From NCBI GenBank assembly GCA_028688765.1, contig JAQTXO010000001.1, positions 1 to 64,000 of the forward strand: a stretch of DNA of 64,000 bases, in the 5' to 3' direction. The stretch is from Acidiphilium sp. Lineage in GTDB: Bacteria > Pseudomonadota > Alphaproteobacteria > Acetobacterales > Acetobacteraceae. A model generated the notes under the pieces. The model was not told the DNA's origin and ran no database searches. It was given only the letters and a program-made list of their open reading frames with translations. The position numbers and the translations under genes are program-made. The first letter of the stretch is position 1, and every line of letters begins with the position of its first letter. Below, piece after piece: positions 1 through 7,848 of this stretch.

Positions 1-148
1 CGAGGCGGAGGCGGATATATCCGATGACGTTTAGCTGTCCGGAAACGCTGTTCTTAATAGAACGGCGCTCAAAAGGCTAAAACGCTATTTTTTGAGCAGG
101 GTAAATCAGCCTGTCCGAATACGATCGATTTTGGACATTGGCTTTCGC

Positions 149-179
149 TCGACACCCGGCATTTTAATCATTATGATTA
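149..179 (+). promoter_or_regulatory. Promoter with overlapping palindromic operator of the RHH/ParE pair
   Basis: A -35-like TCGACA (149-154), a 17-base spacer and a -10-like TATGAT (172-177) precede the antitoxin start at 206. The -10 box lies inside a perfect 15-base palindrome, TAATCATTATGATTA (165-179). Ribbon-helix-helix antitoxins usually bind such palindromes to repress their own operon, so this is the expected autoregulatory operator. Binding is inferred. Confidence 0.55.
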
Positions 180-205
180 TTTGTGATTGAAATTCGGAGA
201 TTGTC

Positions 206-478
206 ATGGAAACCAGGGTTTTAACCGCGCATGTCCCGTTGCCTCTCGCAGCAAAGGTGGACGAGATGGCGAGTCGGATGGAACGGTCACGCGGCTGGAT
301 CGTCAAGCAGGCACTGGCTGCCTGGATCGACACCGAGGAGATGAAGCGACGATTGACCCTCGAAGCCATGGCAGATGTGGACGTAGGACGCTGCGTGAAG
401 GATAGCCCAGTTCAGGCATGGGTCGAAAGCCTGGGAACGGATCGACCGTTGCCGGTACCTCGATCCCAATCACGCTGA
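206..478 (+). CDS. Ribbon-helix-helix (CopG-like) antitoxin
   Basis: A 90-residue protein whose N-terminal half has the ribbon-helix-helix pattern: a short beta strand (TRVLTAHVPLPLAAKVDEMA), then two helices around SRGWIVKQALAAWID. Such proteins bind operator DNA as dimers, and their C-terminal tail neutralises a cognate toxin. The stop overlaps the ATG of the next gene by one base (TGATG at 476-480), so the two are translationally coupled, as is usual for type II toxin-antitoxin pairs. A palindrome at 165-179 over the predicted -10 box suggests autorepression. The 40-residue C-terminal tail has no recognisable motif and probably contacts the toxin. The start is the first ATG, preceded by GGAG. 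The family call is firm; the exact subfamily is not. Confidence 0.85.
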   Translation: METRVLTAHVPLPLAAKVDEMASRMERSRGWIVKQALAAWIDTEEMKRRLTLEAMADVDVGRCVKDSPVQAWVESLGTDRPLPVPRSQSR

Positions 479-753
479 TGGTTCTGATCTGGACCGATGC
501 CTCACTTTCGGACCTCGATAGAATCCACGGATATTTGGCTCCGGTTAATCCGCAAGCTTCCGCACGAGTCGTGAGGTCACTGGCAGTGGCACCACAGCGG
601 TTGATCGACTTTCCAAAAATTGGCGTGCAGTTGAAGGAATTCGAGCCGCGCCAAATCCATCGAATCTTCGTGGATGACTATGAGATTCGCTATGAAATTG
701 CCGGGGACTCAATCTTCGTGCTGCGCGTATGGCACGCCAAAGAAGATCGATAA
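478..753 (+). CDS. ParE/RelE-superfamily toxin
   Basis: A 91-residue protein with the RelE/ParE fold signature: an N-terminal strand VLIWTDASLSDLDRI, a helix hairpin, a central FPKIGVQLKEFEPRQ segment, and the C-terminal strands IFVDDYEIRYEI and IFVLRVWHAKEDR. The ending RVWHAKEDR is typical of ParE proteins (RxxHxxxD), which poison DNA gyrase, unlike the ribonuclease RelE branch. The ATG at 478 fits the family length; the reading frame is open upstream to 418, but that would add an unrelated 20-residue leader inside the antitoxin gene. Coupled to the RHH antitoxin, it likely stabilises the mobile element by post-segregational killing. Confidence 0.85.
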   Translation: MVLIWTDASLSDLDRIHGYLAPVNPQASARVVRSLAVAPQRLIDFPKIGVQLKEFEPRQIHRIFVDDYEIRYEIAGDSIFVLRVWHAKEDR

Positions 754-827
754 TGGTCGGAGCCTGTGCGAATCGGGCGAAACAGCCCAGTCTGGGTGGG
801 ATAGCAGGGTAAGAGGATAACGCACGG

Positions 828-1016
828 GTGGCAGCCGAGACCATATTTCAGGGAAGCCTGTTTTCGACGGACTTTCTGCAAGAATCGATCGCGCGCGGTG
901 CTGACTGGTAGCAGATCGACGATACCCGGATCGACAAGGTTGCCATCGATCTTCGCAACATATTCGACCGATTTCCCATCACCCAGACACCCAACGAGAG
1001 CCAGACCGAAGACGAT
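828..1016 (+). pseudogene. N-terminal part of the Eco57I-like enzyme, interrupted by an in-frame TAG
   Basis: In the frame of the downstream methylase gene a GTG at 828, preceded by AGAGG (812-816), opens a coding stretch beginning VAAETIFQGSLFSTDF and ending GADW at 908. TAG follows at 909-911, then QIDDTRIDK and RFPITQTPNESQTEDDL run without a break into the main ORF. Large Eco57I-type enzymes usually begin with such a segment ahead of the nuclease domain. The simplest reading is one nonsense mutation near codon 28 of a formerly longer gene; a sequencing error is the alternative. No ATG lies between the stop and 1017. Confidence 0.6.
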
Positions 1017-4000
1017 TTGATTTGGCCTGTACTCGGTTGTCTCGGCTGGACGGCAAGCCTGCGGCAACAGAACCTTGCAGCCAAGGGCCGGGATGATGTG
1101 CCGGACGGCTTGTTGTTCGCGGACGCGGCAGCCAAGACCGAGGCCAACGTCTTCTCGGAGGAATGGAGGCGCTACGGCGTCGGCCTAGCGATCGTGGAAT
1201 CCAAACGCTGGCAGCGCCCGCTTGATCGTCAGTCAGGTAGGCGCGGCGAGGAAACCGCGCCCTCGACTCAAATGCTCCGCTATCTGCGGCGGGTGGAGGA
1301 TCTGACCACTGGCAAACTTCGCTGGGGAGTGCTGACCAATGGCGCGCGTTGGCGGCTCTACTACCAGGGCGCGCGATCGGTGTCCGAGCAGTTTTTCGAG
1401 ATCGATCTAACTGCCGTGCTCGCCATTCCCGGTCACGAGGGCGGTTTGTTCGCCTTGACGGAGGCAGAACGGCGTCACTGGTTGCGGGTTTTCGTCCTGG
1501 TGTTCGGTCTCAATGCTTTTCTGCCCAGCCCGAGCGATGCCCGGACCTTCCACCAGCGCGCCATTGATGAAGGAAAATTTTACGAAGAGCGCGTTGCCGG
1601 CAATCTCTCAAACCTGGTTTTCGGGAAGGTATTCCCGGCGCTCGTCACGGCGATCGCCACGGCGGCACCAGATGCCGGTTTGCAGGAGGTGCGGGAAGCC
1701 GCGCTCATCCTGCTCTACCGGCTGTTGTTCATCCTCTATGCCGAAGATCGCGATCTTCTGCCGGTGCGAGAGCGCCGCTACGATGATTATGGATTGCGTG
1801 ACAAGGTGCGTGGTGATGTCGGCCGCCGGATGGACCGCAACGATGTCTTCTCCGACACGGCGGCCCGCTATTGGTCCGTCATCGACGATCTTTGCCGCGC
1901 CATCGATTCGGGTGATCGATCGATCGGGTTGCCGCCTTACAATGGTGGGCTTTTCGACCCGAAGAGGACGCCGCTTCTCTCAAAAATCCGGCTTGGCGAT
2001 GCGGTCATGGCCATCGTAATCGATGCCCTGTCTTTCGAGCACACGCCCCAGGGCCGGAAATACATCAACTATCGCGACCTGAGTGTTCAACAGCTCGGCT
2101 CGATTTATGAGCGCCTGCTTGAGCATGAGGTCATCCGGGATGGTGCGGAGATCGTCGTCCGGCCCAATATTTTCGCTCGCAAGGGATCGGGCAGCTACTA
2201 CACCCCAGACGATCTGGTTGGGTTGATCATCCGCGAGACGGTCGATCCTCTGGTCGAGGCGCGTATGGCGACCTTTGCCGCGAAAGCCGCCGAATTGGAA
2301 ACCAGCGCGCAGAGCGAGGATCGCCGGATCGGCACGCTGGCCGGGTTCGACCCGGCCGAAAAACTGCTCGACCTGAAAATCTGCGATCCGGCGATGGGTT
2401 CGGGACATTTTCTAGTAAACTTGGCCGATTACCTCGCCGATCAGGTCATCACCGCAATAGCCGAGGCTCAGGCGCAGGTGATTTTCGGCGATTACGTCTC
2501 GCCGTTGATCGCCCGGATCGCGGCGATCCGCACCACGATTCTGCGTAATGCGGAGGAGCGCGGCTGGACGATTGACCACGAGCAGCTTGATGACCGCCAT
2601 ATCGTCCGCCGCATGGTTCTGAAACGCTGTATCTATGGCGTCGATAAGAACGTCATGGCGGTCGAATTGGCGAAGGTGGCGTTATGGCTGCACACTTTCA
2701 CGGTTGGTGCGCCGCTTTCGTTCCTGGACCACCATCTGCGGAGCGGCAACAGCCTGTTCGGGTGCTGGGTGAAGGCCGGGGCTGAAAAGGCTCAGAAGCT
2801 CTCGAATGCTCCCTTGTTCCTCCATGAACCTCTGACCCGCGCGATGCGCGCGGCCACGTCGATGCAGATCATCGAGGGGCTAACCGACGCCGAAATCGCC
2901 GAGGCGCACCGCTCGAAAGATGTTTTTGACGAGGTGCGTGACATGACCGCCCCGCTCAATGCGACACTGTCCTTGATCCATGCGTTCGATTGGCTTGATC
3001 TTAAATCAAAGGAGGACAAGCTCGCGATCCAAGCGTTTTTCGGAGGCCAGTTCGGCGACCCGATCGCGATCGCCATGGGTAAGACGCCGATCACGAACGG
3101 TCGTGCCGAAGCCGCGCGCTTCGCGGAGATTTTCGAGCGCGTACGCACTCTTGTGGATGAGGAAGGTTTTCTACACTGGCAGGTAGCCTTCCCTGGTGTT
3201 TGGTCTGATTGGGAAAATGATAGTCCCGTTGGTGGGTTCGATGCGGTAATCGGCAATCCGCCCTGGGACCGGATGAAGTTGCAACAGGTCGAATGGTTCG
3301 CGGCGCGACGGCGGGAAATCGCGATGGCGCAGCGCGCGTCCGACCGGCAACGGATGATCACCGCCATGGAGACGGTCAAAGACCCGCTGGCTCAGGATTT
3401 TGCCAAGGCCAATGAACGGGCCGAAGCCGCAGTGCGGGTGGCGCGCACGTCTGGAGACTTTCCGCTTTTGTCGGGTGGCGACGTGAACATCTACTCGCTG
3501 TTCGTCGAGCGGGCGATGGCGCTGGTGAAGCCGACGGGCATGGTTGGGCTTCTGACCCCATCCGGCATCGCGTCCGACAAGACCGCCGCGCCGTTCTTCA
3601 AAGGGGTGGCAACTGGGGGCCGGTTGAAGGCGCTGTATGATTTCGAGAACCGTAGAACGCGGTTCGAGGCCCAGCCGTTTTTCCCGGACGTTGATAGCCG
3701 GTTCAAGTTCTGCGCGTTTATCGCCAGCCCCTCCCCGGTTCATGCCGATACGCGCTGCGCCTTCTTTCTGCAGGACGTGTCCGAATTGCTTGACCCTGAG
3801 CGGTGCTTTCCGCTTTCGGCCCAGGACTTTGCCAGCGTCAATCCGAACACCGGCACCGCGCCGATCTTTCGGACCAAGCGCGATGCAGCATTGACCACGG
3901 CGATTTATAGCCGGCTGCCCGTGCTGGTCGATCGCTCATCCGGCACGGAAGTGAAGGCATGGCCGGTAAAATTCGCCACCATGTTCCACATGACCAACGA

Positions 4001-4922
4001 CTCCCGCCTGTTCCGAACAAAGCAGGAATTGGAGGAAAGAGAAGGCGCTTACCCGATCGGCGGCAACCGGTTTCGGAATAAGGATGGGGACTGGGTGCCC
4101 CTGTATGTTGGTCGGATGATTCATCAATTCGATCATCGAGCGGCATCCGTTGAGGTGAATGCCGAGAACCTTCACAATGCGGCACTGAGCGGTGGCATCA
4201 CGGCCGATCAAAAGGCCGATCCGGGTTTTCTTCCAACCCCGCAATATTGGGTGCCCCTGAAAGACGTGGATTTTCCGGAAGGGCTAGAATGGGCAATCGC
4301 GTTTCGCGATATCGCTCGCGCGACCGACGCTAGAACGATGATCGCTTGCGCGGTCCCGCGCGTTGGTCTTGGGAATACAGCGCCAATCGTCACCTCGGAT
4401 GGTTCGATCAGCTATCGAGAGAAAGCGCCGCTTCTTCTCGCAAATCTATCAGCAATCGTCTTCGATTTTGTTGCCCGCCAAAAGGCACAAAGCACACACT
4501 TAAACTGGTATATTGTTGAGCAACTTCCGGTAATCCCGCCTGATCGTTATAGGACGACCCATTTCGGCAAAAAGACGGCCGCCTTGATCGTGCGCGAAAT
4601 CGTGATGGAGTTGACTTACACGGCGAATGACATGGGTCCGTTCGCCGTCGATCTGGGATATGTCGATAAGGCCGGGAAAGTGAAGCCGCCGTTCATTTGG
4701 GATGAAGATCGGCGGCTGATGCTCCGTGCCAAGCTCGATGCCGTTTATTTTCATCTCTACAGCGTCACCAACCGTGATGATGTGCGCTATATTTATTCGA
4801 CGTTTCCGATTGTCGAACGAGAGGAATTGGCCGTGTATGGGCGATTTCGTTCTCGTGATTTTTGCTTGGCCTATATGAGCGCCCTCGCAGCGGGAGACCC
4901 GGATGCCGATATCAGATCGTAA
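1017..4922 (+). CDS. Eco57I-like restriction-modification enzyme (type IIG-like, N6-adenine methylase), N-terminus disrupted
   Basis: A predicted single-chain restriction-modification protein of about 1,300 residues that should methylate, and possibly cut, DNA. Near residue 30 VPDGLLF and near residue 59 AIVESKRW form a PD-(D/E)XK-like nuclease core. SAM-binding motif I is DPAMGSGHFLVNLA (about residue 457), and the adenine-methylase catalytic motif is NPPW (about residue 747). A target-recognition-like region follows. The open frame can start only at TTG 1017, but homology-like sequence continues upstream to GTG 828 across a TAG at 909-911. The product may therefore be shortened, poorly translated or absent; nuclease and methylase motifs are all downstream of the stop. 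No separate specificity or helicase gene is adjacent. Membership in a multi-gene system such as DISARM or BREX cannot be supported from the neighbours. Confidence 0.75.
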   Translation: MIWPVLGCLGWTASLRQQNLAAKGRDDVPDGLLFADAAAKTEANVFSEEWRRYGVGLAIVESKRWQRPLDRQSGRRGEETAPSTQMLRYLRRVEDLTTGKLRWGVLTNGARWRLYYQGARSVSEQFFEIDLTAVLAIPGHEGGLFALTEAERRHWLRVFVLVFGLNAFLPSPSDARTFHQRAIDEGKFYEERVAGNLSNLVFGKVFPALVTAIATAAPDAGLQEVREAALILLYRLLFILYAEDRDLLPVRERRYDDYGLRDKVRGDVGRRMDRNDVFSDTAARYWSVIDDLCRAIDSGDRSIGLPPYNGGLFDPKRTPLLSKIRLGDAVMAIVIDALSFEHTPQGRKYINYRDLSVQQLGSIYERLLEHEVIRDGAEIVVRPNIFARKGSGSYYTPDDLVGLIIRETVDPLVEARMATFAAKAAELETSAQSEDRRIGTLAGFDPAEKLLDLKICDPAMGSGHFLVNLADYLADQVITAIAEAQAQVIFGDYVSPLIARIAAIRTTILRNAEERGWTIDHEQLDDRHIVRRMVLKRCIYGVDKNVMAVELAKVALWLHTFTVGAPLSFLDHHLRSGNSLFGCWVKAGAEKAQKLSNAPLFLHEPLTRAMRAATSMQIIEGLTDAEIAEAHRSKDVFDEVRDMTAPLNATLSLIHAFDWLDLKSKEDKLAIQAFFGGQFGDPIAIAMGKTPITNGRAEAARFAEIFERVRTLVDEEGFLHWQVAFPGVWSDWENDSPVGGFDAVIGNPPWDRMKLQQVEWFAARRREIAMAQRASDRQRMITAMETVKDPLAQDFAKANERAEAAVRVARTSGDFPLLSGGDVNIYSLFVERAMALVKPTGMVGLLTPSGIASDKTAAPFFKGVATGGRLKALYDFENRRTRFEAQPFFPDVDSRFKFCAFIASPSPVHADTRCAFFLQDVSELLDPERCFPLSAQDFASVNPNTGTAPIFRTKRDAALTTAIYSRLPVLVDRSSGTEVKAWPVKFATMFHMTNDSRLFRTKQELEEREGAYPIGGNRFRNKDGDWVPLYVGRMIHQFDHRAASVEVNAENLHNAALSGGITADQKADPGFLPTPQYWVPLKDVDFPEGLEWAIAFRDIARATDARTMIACAVPRVGLGNTAPIVTSDGSISYREKAPLLLANLSAIVFDFVARQKAQSTHLNWYIVEQLPVIPPDRYRTTHFGKKTAALIVREIVMELTYTANDMGPFAVDLGYVDKAGKVKPPFIWDEDRRLMLRAKLDAVYFHLYSVTNRDDVRYIYSTFPIVEREELAVYGRFRSRDFCLAYMSALAAGDPDADIRS

Positions 4923-5011
4923 AAGTTGGAAAGAATGAAAAGCCGACTTGGCACAATCGCAGGGCTCATGCCGCAAAACGATCGGACACTGCATTACAGT
5001 GAGATGATTCT

Positions 5012-5989
5012 GTGGAACTAAAGCCGGGTAAGTCAGAATTGAATGCCGGCGTTGGAAACACTGCCGGAGGTTGGTCAACTGAGGCAAAGCTCGTAGGCCA
5101 CGACGCAGTTCTGTTCTGGCGCCCATTTCTTATCGGCGCCGTGCTCGCTCTTGTCTTAGCCGCCGGATTACTTGCCATAGCGATTGCCGCTGGAATACTC
5201 CCCGAGACGGTTCGGGTTGGGTTCGCCAGAACTGTCAATTCCCCGTTTTTTTTAGACGTGGTGAGCACGCTTGGCGCCGCATTCGCTGGCACGTCAGGAG
5301 CGCAATTCCTGGCGGAACGAACGGCGCGTCGTCGAGAGGCTCTAGCCGAACTTCACAGCACCAACGCCGCTATTGGCTTTGCGTTCAACATTGCCAATAC
5401 CTACCGCGCGACTAAGAAACAGTTCGTGAGGGATCACACAACCAATTATGCCAAGCTAAGGGCCAAGTGGATGACGCACGTCGCAGCAGTGGCAGAAGGG
5501 GAGCGTTTAGGCACGACATTTTCATATTCCGTGGAACTTCGAACGATTTCCGTCCCGTTTTCACCGATTGAACAGCTTCAAAAGGTCATGACGGAGAACA
5601 TCTCGCCGGGTAGAGCCTTGCTCATCCTCACGCCGTTGATTCAGAGCATTCAGGGTTTCGCTGATACCGTTGCACAGCGCAACGCTTGGATCGACGAAAT
5701 AAAGCACCTACCCGACAATATCGAGGAGAAGAGAGCGCATCTGTATTTTGGGACACCTTTCGCGTCGAGGCGCACCGATGATCGATACCCAAATCTAATC
5801 CAAGCACTCAGCGAGCAAACGGATGATTGTATAGCCTTCAGCATTCTGGTGTCGGAAGCGCTCCAAAAATACGGTGAGCGGCTTGCAGCACAGTACGGGC
5901 GCGGTGCGCCGAGGATCGCCGCTCCTCAATTCGATCAAGCAGGCGACCTCCTCCCGCATATGTCCCGCTATTCTAATTTCATTTCTTAG
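5012..5989 (+). CDS. Unknown membrane protein in the defence island
   Basis: A 325-residue protein that I do not recognise. It has a short cytoplasmic-like N-terminus, a strong hydrophobic segment at about residues 33-67, a second weaker one at about 78-100, and then a long soluble, mostly helical region rich in charged residues. It starts at GTG 5012; a nearby ATG at 5004 is out of frame. It follows the Eco57I-like gene by 90 bases on the same strand, so it could be cotranscribed and might be an accessory or effector of that system. That link rests only on position. Membrane effectors are common in abortive-infection systems, but no effector motif is visible here. Confidence 0.6.
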   Translation: MELKPGKSELNAGVGNTAGGWSTEAKLVGHDAVLFWRPFLIGAVLALVLAAGLLAIAIAAGILPETVRVGFARTVNSPFFLDVVSTLGAAFAGTSGAQFLAERTARRREALAELHSTNAAIGFAFNIANTYRATKKQFVRDHTTNYAKLRAKWMTHVAAVAEGERLGTTFSYSVELRTISVPFSPIEQLQKVMTENISPGRALLILTPLIQSIQGFADTVAQRNAWIDEIKHLPDNIEEKRAHLYFGTPFASRRTDDRYPNLIQALSEQTDDCIAFSILVSEALQKYGERLAAQYGRGAPRIAAPQFDQAGDLLPHMSRYSNFIS

Positions 5990-6096
5990 AAACGAGAGTA
6001 CGGCCAAGGGGCCACGTAGCATCAACGCTAGTACACTCAAATAGCGTGTGTTAATCCTGTTTATCACGTGCGCGGAATCAATATGAGTTTCAGCAA

Positions 6097-6125
6097 AAGA
6101 CGCGGGATTGTTGTTCCCGCGTCTT
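6097..6125 (-). terminator. Hairpin terminator between convergent genes
   Basis: A perfect 11-bp stem (AAGACGCGGGA at 6097-6107 with its complement at 6115-6125) and a 7-base loop. Read on the minus strand the stem is followed by TTTT. It lies six bases past the AIPR stop codon and between convergent genes, so it probably ends the minus-strand transcript and may also act on the plus strand. Confidence 0.7.
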
Positions 6126-6130
6126 CTCTA

Positions 6131-7297
6131 CTAACGACTTTTGGGACTGAGCTTCGCGTAGATCGTAGTTATTCGTAGAAGTGAGGAAAAACACGCCTTG
6201 CTCTTTCCCATTTTCCATGGATCATGATCTGCGATTTCCATGTAAGTCTGCTTGGCAGCTTCAATGATCTCAGCATCTGCTAGTGCGTCAGGCTTATCTA
6301 GAAACCACTTCCCTTTTTTGTCTTTTTTGACAAAGGCAGAGTGGGCGGCGAGTATTGGGAAGATTACACCATCGGGCACGTCAACTATTTTTCCATCCTC
6401 CCGTTCAATAGAACGCAAGCGGGAGCCTTTAAATCCTTGATGAGACTTCCACTTTTCGTAAAGCGTCCAGGCTATGGGTGCTAGATCGAGACAGCACCGA
6501 TAAACCTCTTCCGGTCCATTCTCAACAAGTCTCTGGAACAACTTGAGGCATCGAGTTTTTTGGCTATAGGTAAACACCTTATTTGATGGGTCAGCTTTAT
6601 TATCTAGTTTTGTGATCATAGACTCTGGTAACAAGGCAAATATTACCTGAATGATCTTTTCTGTATCCAAAAACTCACCGTCCACCGTGAGATCAGTTTC
6701 CGCTTTCCGAAGTTTAGCTTTAGGAAAACCGCCCTGAACTGCCTTTTCTAGTTCGTCGAGCTGGCCCCGCCTACCTGCAATAGAAATAGCAAGGACGTCA
6801 TTCTGGAAATTCCTAGCTATAGATATTTCTGCAATCAGACCGTCATCGTCCGTAACAATAACTTCAAATTTAATACTTGGTACGTATTCAGGTTTTCCAT
6901 CATATTGATCGAAAAACCGTCGAAGTTCTCCTTGGGTTTGGGATCCATTAATAATACTGGGGCGAACAAGTCTCATTGTTCGTTCTTTGTCATCAATAAT
7001 TGCACCGCGCGCGACTATTACCATGCCTCCGTTTAAGATGCTAAACTGATCTGGCTGATCACGTAGTGTTTTGCGGATTGCCTGATGAACTAACGTGGGG
7101 CTGCGACGTTGCTTTCCCTTGGCATCGACAAGGTATTCACGTACGTTTTCGTCGTCTTTAAATTCGAGTACGGAACTGGATGGTGCGTGTCCGGAATAAA
7201 CTTTCCGGCCGTTTTCTTCATCTTCGGGAGCGCTGATATTACGACAAGTAATATAGCGAAATTCATAATCCTGCACTTTCGACGAGGTTTCCCTCAT
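6131..7297 (-). CDS. AIPR-family (abortive infection phage resistance) protein
   Basis: A 388-residue protein with the core signatures of the AIPR family: FSILNGGMVIVARGA near residue 83 and PSIINGSQTQGELRRFF near residue 113, followed by a conserved ARNFQNDV segment. AIPR proteins are found with phage-defence and restriction genes; their chemistry is not established. The gene is on the same strand as, and 551 bases downstream of, a GHKL ATPase-nuclease gene. AIPR and MORC-like GHKL ATPases are known to co-occur in restriction cassettes that also carry Z1-domain and PD-(D/E)XK proteins, so the pairing is probably functional. Base composition is lower in GC than the transfer region, which suggests separate acquisition. 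A hairpin terminator follows the stop. Confidence 0.75.
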   Translation of the reverse strand: MRETSSKVQDYEFRYITCRNISAPEDEENGRKVYSGHAPSSSVLEFKDDENVREYLVDAKGKQRRSPTLVHQAIRKTLRDQPDQFSILNGGMVIVARGAIIDDKERTMRLVRPSIINGSQTQGELRRFFDQYDGKPEYVPSIKFEVIVTDDDGLIAEISIARNFQNDVLAISIAGRRGQLDELEKAVQGGFPKAKLRKAETDLTVDGEFLDTEKIIQVIFALLPESMITKLDNKADPSNKVFTYSQKTRCLKLFQRLVENGPEEVYRCCLDLAPIAWTLYEKWKSHQGFKGSRLRSIEREDGKIVDVPDGVIFPILAAHSAFVKKDKKGKWFLDKPDALADAEIIEAAKQTYMEIADHDPWKMGKSKACFSSLLRITTIYAKLSPKSR

Positions 7298-7848
7298 TTT
7301 ACTCTCCGTTTCTCGATGACCGTCACGTTACAGGCGCACCCCCCTGGGTGACCTATGACGAGCCAACGATTTTTTGTACCACCAGAAAATGCAATACGTC
7401 AACCGGACCGATAACTGTCGACCGGGGTATCGCACTTGAGGCCGGGTCGTACGGCTGAGTGAGACAGTGTACTGTTTTAATCGGCTTTACGAAAGTCAAA
7501 ACTTTAAAAATTTCTGTTGGATCAGCCGTTTAATGGGTTGCTTGTATGATAGGGAACCGGGAGCGAAGGGCCGTATCATTCTGTCAAACGACCGTTTGAC
7601 GGAGCGATGCATCGTTCGCCGTTCCCTGGCGGTCCTATTTCTTTTACCTGAACGAGGCAGCATCGGGCCACAAATTATGAGCCAGGCCCTCGGATGTCGC
7701 GCACCGATCAGATAATTGGGGATGGAGGCACTTGATCTGCGCCCGGCGAACGCTTTGCGGCCACATAATTTGAGCGGGAATCGCCGATGAAATCGCGCAT
7801 GAACGCAGATAAGGTCGCTCAGCTACAATTAGCAGACTGGCCATGCTT
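7298..7848. other. 551-base gap inside the GHKL/AIPR cassette
   Basis: No convincing gene. It holds a palindrome with 8-bp arms and a 2-base spacer at 7583-7600 (GTCAAACG AC CGTTTGAC). Two degenerate copies of a GGCCACA-AATT-GAGC word lie at about 7664-7681 and 7758-7776, in opposite internal polarity. These look like remains of mobile-element ends or recombination sites. The promoter of the AIPR gene should lie near 7298-7400. Confidence 0.4.

Noticed and set aside
2..34. Possible tail of an upstream gene ending EAEADISDDV
   Set aside because: Only ten codons are visible; a protein-like acidic end followed by TAG is suggestive but cannot be supported.
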